From Chloroflexota bacterium (lineage in GTDB: Bacteria; Chloroflexota; Anaerolineae; Aggregatilineales; J027): a stretch of DNA of 64,000 nt. Where the stretch lies: positions 1-64,000 of the forward strand of contig JACRBG010000028.1 of the NCBI GenBank assembly GCA_016234595.1, written 5' to 3'. The notes under the pieces were generated by a model that saw only the letters and a program-made list of their open reading frames with translations, ran no database searches and had not been told where the DNA came from. The translations under genes were made by a program, and so were the position numbers. Position 1 is the first letter of the stretch, and each line of letters opens with the position of its first letter. This document shows positions 1-8,652 of this stretch, in pieces.

Positions 1-89
1 GTGCCCAGACCGTTGACGCGCTCATTGACGCCATCCACCATGCCCTTGATTCGATCTCCCCTTATGATGCTATCGGCTTTTTTACTCAT
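1..89 (-). CDS. 5' end of an unidentified gene, running off the window
   Basis: The first 29 codons of a minus-strand gene whose remainder lies beyond position 1. The ATG at 89 has a GAGAAAG ribosome-binding site about 6 bases upstream and an in-frame TAG shortly before it. The fragment begins MSKKADSIIRGDRIKG and is rich in Lys, Asp, Arg and Gly with no signal peptide, as expected of a soluble cytoplasmic protein. The opposite strand is also open here, but its translation (Pro/Leu/Ser-rich, no ribosome site) looks like a shadow. No family can be named from so little sequence. Confidence 0.45.
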   Translation of the reverse strand, partial: MSKKADSIIRGDRIKGMVDGVNERVNGLG

Positions 90-191
90 GCGGGCTTTCT
101 CAATCTTGATTAGTAGCTCACTCTACTTGAAATCCGCTGTAGGGCTGGCAATATTTTTTGCTTTACCGGGTCGGGCTAAAAAATAAAACAA

Positions 192-222
192 AAAGAGGCG
201 ACTCATAATGAATCGCCTCTTT
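192..222 (-). terminator. Rho-independent terminator of the solute-binding protein gene
   Basis: A perfect 10-bp inverted repeat (AAAGAGGCGA at 192-201 with TCGCCTCTTT at 213-222) around an 11-base loop. Read on the minus strand it is followed by a T-rich run (complement of the A-rich stretch at 178-191), 30 bases after the stop of the binding-protein gene. Confidence 0.8.
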
Positions 223-251
223 ATTAGCCAAACTAAAGCCAAGAAATTAGA

Positions 252-2015
252 TTACGATGCTTGTGCTGCTAATTTCGCCGCCATATCAATAGTGCGGGCG
301 TCCCAATGGCTACCACCTGAAATGCCGTCGGTGTCGAAGGGGCCAGTGTACCACGGTTGGAACATGACATAGCTACCGGGGGTATAGAGGGGGATGAAGG
401 GGAATTCACCTTCTTCGCCAAAGAACAAATCTTCGATTTCGGCATATAGCTGGGTGCGAACCCCGCCGTCGGTTTCAGCCGCAGCTTCAGCAATTAAGTC
501 ATCCACCGGGCCGCAGGGTCGCATGAAGCGATTGGCTACGTTACAGCTTAACACATCACCCACAAAGTTGTGCGAATCCAGATAATCGGCGTACCAATTG
601 CTGAACCACATGTTGGGGCGATCTTGCGAGGGGGTTTCTGGGCTGGTGAGTTCTTGTTGTACGGAGAATTCAACCTGTTCGGCACTGAAAATGCCGGGGT
701 CACAGCCAAGATTTTCTTCAACCGACGCTTCTAAGAATTCTACAGCCGCAGCGCGACGTGCTGTGGAGAGAATACGGATGTTGGGGAAACCCTCGCAATT
801 GGGATAACCTGCCTCGGCAAGTTGGGCTTGGGCATATTCTACGTTGAAACCCACACCAACTTCATTGATAGCTGGTGCGCCAAACATAGATGGCGGTGTA
901 AAGTGAATCATTGGCACACCCTGCCCACCAGCCACTTCCTCAACCATTTTAGCGCGGTCAATGGAGGCGCTGAAGGCCCGACGAGCATGAACATCGTCAA
1001 AAGGTGCTTTGCCATAATCAAAAGCAAAGAAGTTGGTTGCCAGATCAAAGAATTGGCGTACTTGCTTAGAACGATCTGAATCGTTCAAGACGCTTTCTAG
1101 TTCCGCATCCGGAATACCAGCACTGTCTAGTTGGCCGGCGAGGTACAGGGCATAGGTCGTACCTTCATCCTCAATAAAGGTAGCCCGCACCAAATCAATA
1201 TTGCCGCCGTCAGTCAAATCGGTTGGCAAGGCGTCGTTGCGGACAAAAGTACGCTGTACGCCCGTGATAACTTCTCTCACGAAATAGGGCCCGTTGGTCA
1301 CGATATTACCGGGGTCAGTCCAGTCATCACCATATTGTTCAATGACTTCTTGTGGGAGCGGACGAATCATCCACATGGGGGTCATGGAGAAGAAATAGCC
1401 CGCTGCAAATTGTAGTTCAATCACAACTGTAGAGTCATCGGGCGCGGAAACTTTGGTGGTGTCGCCATAAACTTGATCGTCCGTCATGGCATCACTACTG
1501 GTTTGGTTAATGATGTCGCAACCTGCGATCACCGTGGCAGCGATGCTACCATAATAGCTGGCAATGCGGGGATCACAGGCACGTTTGATGGCATAAACAA
1601 AGTCACCCGCAACGACCGGGCGTACTACTTCAGCCGTATCGCTGGCAGGGTCATAGTGCATCCAATTGACATCATTACGCAGACTAAACGTCCATGTGAG
1701 GCCATCATCACTCACTGCCCACGAGGTTGCTAGTTCGGGCACGACTTGATTGGTAAAAGCATCAAGGTCGGTCAGCCCGAGGAATAAATTTTCATAGACT
1801 TCGATGGAGACCACATCTGTCCCAAGTTGTGGGTCAAGCGAACTAATTTCGGTTGTGGTGGCGGTGTCGAGTGTTACAGGGGTAGCTTGACGATAGAGAG
1901 CGACGATGGTGACTTCCGTGTCACTTGCTGCGGCAAAACCGGACGGAATTGTCGCAACAACAAGCGCTATAAGCAATGCCAGAGCGGGTAGAAAACGAAA
2001 AGTTCTCTTACACAT
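252..2015 (-). CDS. Family 5 (oligopeptide/dipeptide-type) ABC solute-binding protein
   Basis: Extracytoplasmic binding component of a peptide-type ABC importer (SBP_bac_5 family, OppA/DppA/MppA relatives). The 587-residue length is usual. Residues 1-29 form a Sec signal peptide (basic start, hydrophobic core, Ala-rich cleavage region) without a lipobox. The body carries the family's N-terminal pattern, with LDPQLGTD followed by a Trp/Thr-rich segment (TWTFSLRNDVNW). The start has an AGGAG site about 9 bases upstream. No permease or ATPase lies beside it, so it is an orphan here. The neighbouring DAP decarboxylase, L-Ala-D/L-Glu epimerase and NlpC/P60 endopeptidase make murein peptides an attractive ligand, but that is inference from context only. 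Confidence 0.88.
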   Translation of the reverse strand: MCKRTFRFLPALALLIALVVATIPSGFAAASDTEVTIVALYRQATPVTLDTATTTEISSLDPQLGTDVVSIEVYENLFLGLTDLDAFTNQVVPELATSWAVSDDGLTWTFSLRNDVNWMHYDPASDTAEVVRPVVAGDFVYAIKRACDPRIASYYGSIAATVIAGCDIINQTSSDAMTDDQVYGDTTKVSAPDDSTVVIELQFAAGYFFSMTPMWMIRPLPQEVIEQYGDDWTDPGNIVTNGPYFVREVITGVQRTFVRNDALPTDLTDGGNIDLVRATFIEDEGTTYALYLAGQLDSAGIPDAELESVLNDSDRSKQVRQFFDLATNFFAFDYGKAPFDDVHARRAFSASIDRAKMVEEVAGGQGVPMIHFTPPSMFGAPAINEVGVGFNVEYAQAQLAEAGYPNCEGFPNIRILSTARRAAAVEFLEASVEENLGCDPGIFSAEQVEFSVQQELTSPETPSQDRPNMWFSNWYADYLDSHNFVGDVLSCNVANRFMRPCGPVDDLIAEAAAETDGGVRTQLYAEIEDLFFGEEGEFPFIPLYTPGSYVMFQPWYTGPFDTDGISGGSHWDARTIDMAAKLAAQAS

Positions 2016-2110
2016 CCAAAAACACTCCTGTGGGTACTTTTTAATTAAATTATGGAGGGGATTCCCAAGTTGAACGTTTCACCGGATTTTATTTTCTATG
2101 CGGATGCCTG

Positions 2111-3361
2111 TCAAATTTTGCCGTAAGTGCTTTCAGAAAGTTCCTGTCGTAATAAGTCATCCCATGTTTCGCGCCGACGTACCACCCGCCATTGCTCGCC
2201 TTCGACCAAGATTTCCGCTGGGCGGGTACGCATGTTGTAATTCGATGCCATGACCATCCCATAGGCCCCCGTCCCCATCACCGCCAGTTGATCACCCGTT
2301 TCCAAAACTGGCAGCATCGTTCCCCGATTCAGCACATCGGTAGATTCGCAGACTGGCCCGACGATGATCATTTTTTGGGTGGGTGGCGCATTTTTGAGTG
2401 GCAGAATTGGGTGAACCGCCTCATACAAAGCCGGACGAATGAGTTCCGTCATACTGCCGTCAGTAATGGCAAAATGCTGACCTGCTTGGTCTTTGATATA
2501 TAAAACCGAAATCAAGAGTACCCCGGCATCCGCTACAATCGAGCGCCCCGGTTCCATCATAACCTGCCAACCTTTTAAGACGGGGGCAAGGGCCTCGGCA
2601 AAGTTTTCGGGCTGAGGATATTCATCGCTTTCGACATAACGCACTGGAAAACCACCTCCGATATTCAAGGTGCGTATATCGGGATACGGTTCAGCTAGAT
2701 GTTGGGCGCGGCGCACGGCCTCAATCGTTTCATCTACATCGCCTAGCTGACTCCCGATATGCACATGCAACCCGTGAATAGTGAGGTGCGGAGTCTCGTC
2801 ACGATGGGCCAAAATATGGGCAATGGTATCGGCGCTCATGCCGAATTTCGCCCCGAAATGCCCCGTGGCAATGTGATGATGGGTTTTGGCTTGCACATCA
2901 GGGTTTAACCGCAGCGCGACTGAGGGACGTTTTTGCAAATCCCCGGCCAATTGATTGAGTAGCAACAGTTCGCCATGACTTTCGACATTAAACCAACCAA
3001 CCCCGGCTTGCAGGGCATACTGCAATTCATCGCGGGTTTTGCCAACTCCGGCAAACACAATATGCGATGGATCAACCCCTGCTTGTTCGGCACGATAGAT
3101 TTCCCCGGCGCTCACCGCATCCATGCCCAAGCCTAAATCCGCCAGTAATCGAATAATCGCCAGATTGTTATTGGCTTTTAGGCTGTAGTGCAGGGTGGCC
3201 CTCAGCGAGCTAAAGGCTCTTTGCAGCCGTTGGGCATTTTGGGTAATGCGATTGGCGCTATAGACATAAGTGGGGGTTCCGTGCGCGGCTATGATGTTAC
3301 ATAAGGGCACACCATCGCAGGCCAATTGGTCGTTTACGTATCGGAAAGAATCATTCAACAA
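2111..3361 (-). CDS. lysA: Diaminopimelate decarboxylase
   Basis: PLP-dependent fold-type III enzyme that decarboxylates meso-diaminopimelate to L-lysine. Visible motifs: the Schiff-base lysine in HYSLKANNN (K62), HVHIGSQ, the glycine-rich phosphate site GGGFPV, EPGRSIV, and the C-terminal GPVCESTD segment supplying the active-site cysteine. Length (416 residues) is normal. It starts with TTG at 3361, preceded by TAGGAGT about 9 bases upstream, and overlaps the end of the epimerase gene by 11 bases, so the two are translationally coupled. Coupling with the epimerase suggests a role in recovering lysine from wall peptides as well as, or instead of, biosynthesis. Confidence 0.95.
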   Translation of the reverse strand: MLNDSFRYVNDQLACDGVPLCNIIAAHGTPTYVYSANRITQNAQRLQRAFSSLRATLHYSLKANNNLAIIRLLADLGLGMDAVSAGEIYRAEQAGVDPSHIVFAGVGKTRDELQYALQAGVGWFNVESHGELLLLNQLAGDLQKRPSVALRLNPDVQAKTHHHIATGHFGAKFGMSADTIAHILAHRDETPHLTIHGLHVHIGSQLGDVDETIEAVRRAQHLAEPYPDIRTLNIGGGFPVRYVESDEYPQPENFAEALAPVLKGWQVMMEPGRSIVADAGVLLISVLYIKDQAGQHFAITDGSMTELIRPALYEAVHPILPLKNAPPTQKMIIVGPVCESTDVLNRGTMLPVLETGDQLAVMGTGAYGMVMASNYNMRTRPAEILVEGEQWRVVRRRETWDDLLRQELSESTYGKI

Positions 3362-4385
3362 GGCGTTCTACTCCTAAGCCGGGTAGGATTGGGAGCATCA
3401 TCTTGCCATGCACATTACGTGCCCCCCGATAAGGATCATTTGTAATGAGAAGATTGCCATCTAAGTCAGCATAATCGGCCAATGGGGTTAGGGTTGCTGC
3501 CGCTGAGATTGCCACCGAACTTTCGACCATGCACCCAATCATGACCTGCATCCCCAATGCGCGGGCCAGTGCAATCATCTGACGGGCAGGCTGCAATCCG
3601 CCACATTTCGCCAATTTGATATTGATACCGTCCACCAACCCTGCCAAAGGAATAACACTCTCGACGCCTTGCACCGATTCATCAGCAATTAGAGGCGGCA
3701 TATTCTTCGGTAGCTGTTGGCGCAGCATCCGCCAGCCAGCAAAGTCATGTTTGGCGACGGGTTGCTCAACAAATAAGACCCTCATTTCAGCCAACTGGGG
3801 GATGATCTTCAGCGCATCCGGGGCTGACCATCCGCCGTTAGCATCTACACAAATTTGGGCATCACTTAACAAGGTCATGGCAATTTGAGTAAATTTCAGG
3901 TCGGTATCAAGACTGCCACTGCCCAATTTGAGTTTGACCACCGGAAAGCCCTGTGCATTGGCGACCAATTTACGATAGGCGGCTTCATCATCCGCCAGCG
4001 CAACGGTATATGAACTAGTGGCACAGCGCTCAGGATTAAGCCCCCATAGTCGGTAGAGAGGCTGGCCTAATTTTTTAGCCCATAGATCATGTAGCGCCAT
4101 ATCAACCGCTGCTCGTGCTGCTGAGGATTCGGTGGGTGGCAGTTGAGTGAGGGCATCTTCCAACAACAGCACATTCTCAGCCAGAGCAGAGGGCAGGTTC
4201 TCAAAATAGGTTGTGACACGCTCCGGGGTTTCGCCATAATAGGGCACAACGGCGGCTTCTCCGACCCCCGTTAATTCGCCATCACTGAGATGCACTAGTG
4301 CATTCTGGCGAGTAGTTGTGGCCCCATAGGAGATTTTGAAGGGATTTTCAAGTTGTAGAGAGAGTTTTTCACTGCGGATGTGCAT
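3351..4385 (-). CDS. L-Ala-D/L-Glu (dipeptide) epimerase, enolase superfamily
   Basis: Mandelate racemase/muconate-lactonizing-type enolase superfamily member of the dipeptide epimerase group (YcjG/YkfB). It carries the catalytic KxK (K151, K153), the Mg ligands D181 (CVDANGG), E207 (VEQP) and D235 (ADES), and the opposing catalytic lysine K257 in NIKLAKCGG. The 344-residue length fits. Members of this group convert L-Ala-D-Glu to L-Ala-L-Glu during murein peptide recycling; exact dipeptide specificity cannot be read from sequence. It sits 3 bases after the VOC gene and overlaps lysA, indicating one transcript. Confidence 0.88.
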   Translation of the reverse strand: MHIRSEKLSLQLENPFKISYGATTTRQNALVHLSDGELTGVGEAAVVPYYGETPERVTTYFENLPSALAENVLLLEDALTQLPPTESSAARAAVDMALHDLWAKKLGQPLYRLWGLNPERCATSSYTVALADDEAAYRKLVANAQGFPVVKLKLGSGSLDTDLKFTQIAMTLLSDAQICVDANGGWSAPDALKIIPQLAEMRVLFVEQPVAKHDFAGWRMLRQQLPKNMPPLIADESVQGVESVIPLAGLVDGINIKLAKCGGLQPARQMIALARALGMQVMIGCMVESSVAISAAATLTPLADYADLDGNLLITNDPYRGARNVHGKMMLPILPGLGVERLVE

Positions 4386-4388
4386 AGT

Positions 4389-4745
4389 CTAATGTTCTGG
4401 CCCTTCAAAAATGACGATATAACCGCTCGGTGATTTGATTTTCACTGTCCACTCGCCCCATGGCTGCGCGACAGGTTCTTCGACAATCTCCAAATAGGCT
4501 TCCTTGCCGATCTCAAAAACCTCTCGTACACTGGTTGTGCCGATTTGCCAAATCATGGGTACATTTTCGTGCATCCGAAAGTCGGGCTTATCGAGCAGGC
4601 CAAATTGGACGCAATCGGCAAATGAAATAGCGGCAAAGTCATCCGACTCGTAGGAAATATCGAAACCGAGCTTAAGATAAAACTCTTTTTCAGCCGCCAG
4701 ATTATTCACAAACAAAAGCGGTTGTAAGCGCGTATAAATGGTCAT
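4389..4745 (-). CDS. VOC (glyoxalase/bleomycin-resistance) family protein
   Basis: A 118-residue single-domain vicinal oxygen chelate protein. The first repeat is recognisable in LQPLLFVNNLAAEKEFYLKLGFDI and the protein closes with the typical SPSGYIVIFEGPE strand. No substrate can be assigned; the family includes glyoxalases, dioxygenases and antibiotic-binding proteins. It is the first gene of the minus-strand run with the epimerase and lysA, with 3 bases between it and the epimerase, and is divergent from the serine hydrolase across 43 bases. Confidence 0.8.
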   Translation of the reverse strand: MTIYTRLQPLLFVNNLAAEKEFYLKLGFDISYESDDFAAISFADCVQFGLLDKPDFRMHENVPMIWQIGTTSVREVFEIGKEAYLEIVEEPVAQPWGEWTVKIKSPSGYIVIFEGPEH

Positions 4746-4788
4746 AAGCGGTCTTTTCGCCTCAATAATCTAAACTGGAACCCTAGCC

Positions 4789-6381
4789 ATGTTGAATTTT
4801 TTTGAGCTTGAACGGCATATTGTATCGCAAATGCAGGCACACCAAGTACCCGGTCTGGCATTAGCCTTAGTCGAGGGTGAAAAAATTATCTATGCGCGCG
4901 GTTTTGGTGTAACCAGTGTGGAGGATGGGGGTGTTCCGGTTACACCCCAAACGCTCTTTCGCATTGGCTCCATTACCAAACCGATGACTGGCACGCTCAT
5001 CATGCGTTTGGCTGAAGAGGGCAAATTGGATTTAGATGCCCTTGCCAAAGACTATGTGCCGGGGTTGACCTTTAGCCAATCAGGTGCGGCTGACCAGATT
5101 ACGTTGGGGATGCTCCTAAGTCATACCGCTGGATTGCCGACCAGCCATGAACCCTTTGGCCGACGTGATCCGGCTGGCTTAGGCGATTACATCCGCGAAC
5201 AGATGCCGCGCTATCAAATGATTGCCCCGCCCAGCAAGGTCTATTCCTACAGCAACCCCGGTATTCGCTTACTGGGCTATATCGCCGAGTTGGTCTGCGA
5301 CACGCCTTATACCCAATTGATGCAAAAACACATTTTTGACCCACTCGATATGCGCCATTCGACCTTTGACCCGACCGTTGCCATGACCTATGCCTTGGCC
5401 CATTCCCATGATTTGAATGACGATGGCACACTGAGTGTACAGCATCGTTTTGGCGATAACCGGGCAGGCTATCCATCTGGCGCGGTCATTTCCAATGTGC
5501 TTGACCTTGCCAATTTTGCCATGATGTTGATTCACGAGGGGCGCTTCCAAAATCAACAGATAATCTCGCCTGCCTCTATCCGCCAGATGCAAACAATTCA
5601 TGGGGATATGATGACGGTCAGTGGCAGCGGCTATGGCCTAACCCTGATTATTGATAACGGTCAGGGGGTGCGGCGTGTGGGTCATACGGGTGCGGTAGGC
5701 ACGTATGGCAGTATCTTGATAGTACTGCCCGAATCTCACCGAGCGGTTATCATCACCTGTAATCGGGCCTTTGGTTTTTGGGATGCACTCGATCAAATCG
5801 TGGATGGGATTATCACTGAGTGGTTAGACCTGCCTGCTACCCAACCCACCCTGCTTGCCATCCAACCAGAAAAATCGCACTGGCCGAGCTATGCGGGGCA
5901 TTATGTGGGGCAATTGCGTGGCTTAATCAAAATCTACACTGAAGATGACCGCCTAATATTGGATTGGCAGGGCGAGAAACTCCCCTTAGAGGCGCTACGG
6001 CAAGATCTGTATTTTGGAAAATCTGGTGAGGCGATGGTCTCAGTTGGATTTGTAGATGAAGCCACAGGCCCAACCCAATATGTGATGTTAAATGGTGCAC
6101 CCTGCAAACGGATGGATGATGACCTGCCCGTGCTTAAAGACCTCAATGTTTGGCAAAAATTCACCGGGGTCTTTGTTGGGGTGGATAAACTCAAAATCAC
6201 GCTTCAAGGCGACACTTTGCATGTGTATTCCGATGAGATGGCGATGGACTATGCCTGTATTGTCCTTTCCGAAACGGCCTTTGCCTGCAAAATGGGCCTC
6301 ATTGAATTTGAGGTGGCTGGCGATGGCGCAGTCACTGGCTTATTATTGCAAGGAGCGTATCGTTTAAAACGGCGATCTTAG
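4789..6381 (+). CDS. Class C beta-lactamase-type serine hydrolase
   Basis: Penicillin-binding-like serine hydrolase (Pfam Beta-lactamase, PF00144 type). The three catalytic motifs are present: S61-I-T-K64 (GSITKPM), Y154-S-N156 (YSYSNPG) and H299-T-G301. Residues from about 350 to 530 form a C-terminal beta-rich domain of the sort often appended to these hydrolases. There is no clear signal peptide, so it is probably cytoplasmic, which argues against a classical secreted beta-lactamase and favours an esterase, D-aminopeptidase or peptidase role. It converges on the NlpC/P60 gene, with the two stop regions overlapping by 4 bases. Confidence 0.88.
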   Translation: MLNFFELERHIVSQMQAHQVPGLALALVEGEKIIYARGFGVTSVEDGGVPVTPQTLFRIGSITKPMTGTLIMRLAEEGKLDLDALAKDYVPGLTFSQSGAADQITLGMLLSHTAGLPTSHEPFGRRDPAGLGDYIREQMPRYQMIAPPSKVYSYSNPGIRLLGYIAELVCDTPYTQLMQKHIFDPLDMRHSTFDPTVAMTYALAHSHDLNDDGTLSVQHRFGDNRAGYPSGAVISNVLDLANFAMMLIHEGRFQNQQIISPASIRQMQTIHGDMMTVSGSGYGLTLIIDNGQGVRRVGHTGAVGTYGSILIVLPESHRAVIITCNRAFGFWDALDQIVDGIITEWLDLPATQPTLLAIQPEKSHWPSYAGHYVGQLRGLIKIYTEDDRLILDWQGEKLPLEALRQDLYFGKSGEAMVSVGFVDEATGPTQYVMLNGAPCKRMDDDLPVLKDLNVWQKFTGVFVGVDKLKITLQGDTLHVYSDEMAMDYACIVLSETAFACKMGLIEFEVAGDGAVTGLLLQGAYRLKRRS

Positions 6382-7643
6382 GCCTTACCGTTTTCGACAC
6401 CAACGATTACAGCGACGTTCAATTGTTGCAGCAAAGAGCCATTTTCAGAACCCGCACCCGCGCTTAAATCTGATACTAAAACACATGACCATGGCTGTCG
6501 GGCGGTGTCGTGGATGACATAGGGTTCGCCATTGATGTGGCCGATATACATCATGATATGCCCGTCGAGTTCCAAGAGTGCACCCGGAGTAGCCTGTTCA
6601 ACCAAAAGTTGCTTACGTTGCGTCTCGGTCATGTCGTCCGTAAAAATAACTTGTTTGGCTCCGACGGTGGCTTGTTCATTGCCATTACGCGGCCAGATGA
6701 CGCCAGTGGGTGCGTAAGAATCTTTGACGAAACGCGAACAGTCACGCCCAAAGATACCCAAACGTGAACAGCCCCACGCATAGGATTCGCCTAAAAGACT
6801 AAAAGCATAATTCAGCACATTGCGTAATGTCAGTGGTTGATAGCCAATGCTAAATTGGCCCGCCGATGGATTAATTGTGCCTTCAACCAACTGAAGGGTT
6901 CCATCAGGGTTACGCATTGGGACTTGCACACGCCATAGGGTGGCGGTTTCTTCAATTAACGGCAGGCGAGTGCCCATTTGCGGATTAACCCCATCGTCAT
7001 TTCGCGTGGCTACTAAACCTCGGTTGGCCGTCGTAACAACAAAGGGTTGGGTATCCACATAGTCAATGACCATTTCACGTGGGGCAATGGCGACATGGGC
7101 TTGAGGTAGCCAACCCCAATACAGTGGGCTTAGGCAAAAATACCATTGCCCATCTCGACTGGCGGTCAAAATGGCGACAGGCCACCCAATATCAACGGCA
7201 GTTTCTTGAAAGCGATCAAAAGCGAATTCCAACGGTTGGGCCGTGGCAACTTCACTGGTTGGGAAGGTACGCAGCTGAGTGCGTTCAGTCACTAGCCCAT
7301 ATAACAAGGGCACATTGCCAGCAATCGGCGGGTTGGCATTATTCAACAGAGCTGCGAAATAGGCATCATCCAATTCCTGTCCTGCCGCGCCATATCGAGT
7401 ACGTGAGGGCTGCTGATACATCCCAATTTGCTGCAATATGCTTTCCGCACTCAATACAGTAGGCAGGTCACGAAAATCGGGAATTTCGAGGGTGGCATGG
7501 ACGCAGCGATTGAAATTGGCGATGGTCTCAGGGGTCTGCAATACATCATCTGGATTGGGAATGCGTTCCAACCAAAATTCAGGATTAAGCATCTCGAAGG
7601 TGACATTGGAGGGCAGTTGTTTGAATAACTCAAATGCGGTCAT
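6378..7643 (-). CDS. SH3-domain NlpC/P60 peptidase (YkfC-like)
   Basis: Cysteine endopeptidase of the NlpC/P60 family. The C-terminal catalytic domain (about 270-421) shows the nucleophile C302 in GRDCSRFV, the base H362 in DGHIMMYIG and a third polar residue, probably H378. The preceding 130-260 region resembles the paired SH3b modules, and residues 1-110 the N-terminal helical domain, of YkfC-type gamma-D-glutamyl-L-diamino acid endopeptidases, which cut the D-Glu-DAP bond in murein peptides. No signal peptide is evident, as expected for a recycling enzyme. The start has a GGAGCCGAG site. Its partner reactions (dipeptide epimerase, DAP decarboxylase) are encoded 2-4 kb away. Confidence 0.85.
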   Translation of the reverse strand: MTAFELFKQLPSNVTFEMLNPEFWLERIPNPDDVLQTPETIANFNRCVHATLEIPDFRDLPTVLSAESILQQIGMYQQPSRTRYGAAGQELDDAYFAALLNNANPPIAGNVPLLYGLVTERTQLRTFPTSEVATAQPLEFAFDRFQETAVDIGWPVAILTASRDGQWYFCLSPLYWGWLPQAHVAIAPREMVIDYVDTQPFVVTTANRGLVATRNDDGVNPQMGTRLPLIEETATLWRVQVPMRNPDGTLQLVEGTINPSAGQFSIGYQPLTLRNVLNYAFSLLGESYAWGCSRLGIFGRDCSRFVKDSYAPTGVIWPRNGNEQATVGAKQVIFTDDMTETQRKQLLVEQATPGALLELDGHIMMYIGHINGEPYVIHDTARQPWSCVLVSDLSAGAGSENGSLLQQLNVAVIVGVENGKA

Positions 7644-7711
7644 AGCTCGGCTCCATTGGGATTGGGTATGACTCTAAAGATACCCCAGATTCGAGTTATA
7701 AAAAATACAAC

Positions 7712-8644
7712 TTAGTTGAGGCGCAGCCAGATAAATGCCAACAATTCTAAAGACGCTGTTCCCATGAGTAGCCCAATGCTAATGAAGGCGATATTTTCCC
7801 ATCGCTTTTGCTCAAACCACGCGCCATGCCAGATACGCCATAGCTGCCATATCCCAACAGGCAGGGTAAGCAATCCAGCGATTTGTACCGCAGCGGGCAG
7901 TCCCATGACACCAGCAATCAGCAAATATAAATAGGCTGTCACAAGGGCCACAGTATAAAGCACACGCGCCGTCGGTCGGCCTAAAATGACAATCAAGGTG
8001 CGTTTGTTGGCGAGAGCATCCCCTTCGGCGTCGGGTAGGTGAACACTTAGCAACATATTCAGTTGCAAAAAAGCGAGGGCTGGCAATGGCAAAATTGCGA
8101 TTTTTTGAATTTCCCCGACTTGCAAATAAAAACTAAGCAATGGGGTTAAAAAAGCCAAAATGATGACCCCTGCAATTTCGCCCAGTCCATGACTGTGCAG
8201 GCGGAAAGGTGGTGAACTATAGGCCCATGACAAGCTGATGGCACTCAATAAGATGGGAAGGGTCAACCACCCCGATTTTTCGATGAGGGCAAGCATGATA
8301 GACATTATAAGCGCGGTGGTGAGCAAGACGAGGGCGGCGTATAGCGAAATAATGGGTTGCAATGCGCCGGAGGGCAAAACACGACTGCCACCTGACCAAC
8401 GGGTCGAGGTAAGATTTACTTTGTCGGCCTCAAAATCGAAATAGTCGTTGCTATAGTGGGTCATCAGTTGGGTCAGCGTAACAATTGCTTGCCCCCACAG
8501 ATAAATCCGCCAATTAATTTCGGCTCCGGCATAATGCACAATCGCCCCGCCCAAGCCATAGAGGATGAAACCACCTGTCAAAAAAACAAAACGACCCAGA
8601 CGGATAAAGGCCATAATCTGTCTGGGCCAATGGGATGCTGCCAT
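7712..8644 (-). CDS. UbiA-family prenyltransferase (MenA-like)
   Basis: Integral membrane prenyltransferase of the UbiA superfamily, 310 residues with about eight or nine hydrophobic segments. The first Asp-rich prenyl-diphosphate/Mg motif is SNDYFDFEAD (residues 65-74) and the second is PDAEGDALANKRT (around 205). The NDYFD spelling and overall layout resemble 1,4-dihydroxy-2-naphthoate polyprenyltransferase (MenA) of menaquinone synthesis, but no other men genes are in the window, so the acceptor is inferred. It lies 8 bases downstream of the permease gene on the same strand. Confidence 0.85.
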   Translation of the reverse strand: MAASHWPRQIMAFIRLGRFVFLTGGFILYGLGGAIVHYAGAEINWRIYLWGQAIVTLTQLMTHYSNDYFDFEADKVNLTSTRWSGGSRVLPSGALQPIISLYAALVLLTTALIMSIMLALIEKSGWLTLPILLSAISLSWAYSSPPFRLHSHGLGEIAGVIILAFLTPLLSFYLQVGEIQKIAILPLPALAFLQLNMLLSVHLPDAEGDALANKRTLIVILGRPTARVLYTVALVTAYLYLLIAGVMGLPAAVQIAGLLTLPVGIWQLWRIWHGAWFEQKRWENIAFISIGLLMGTASLELLAFIWLRLN

Positions 8645-8652
8645 GTTAAAAA

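Noticed and set aside
1-186. Plus-strand open frame of 61 codons ending before the first terminator
   Set aside because: Composition is Pro/Leu/Ser-heavy with no ribosome site, and the opposite strand carries a better gene start at 89.
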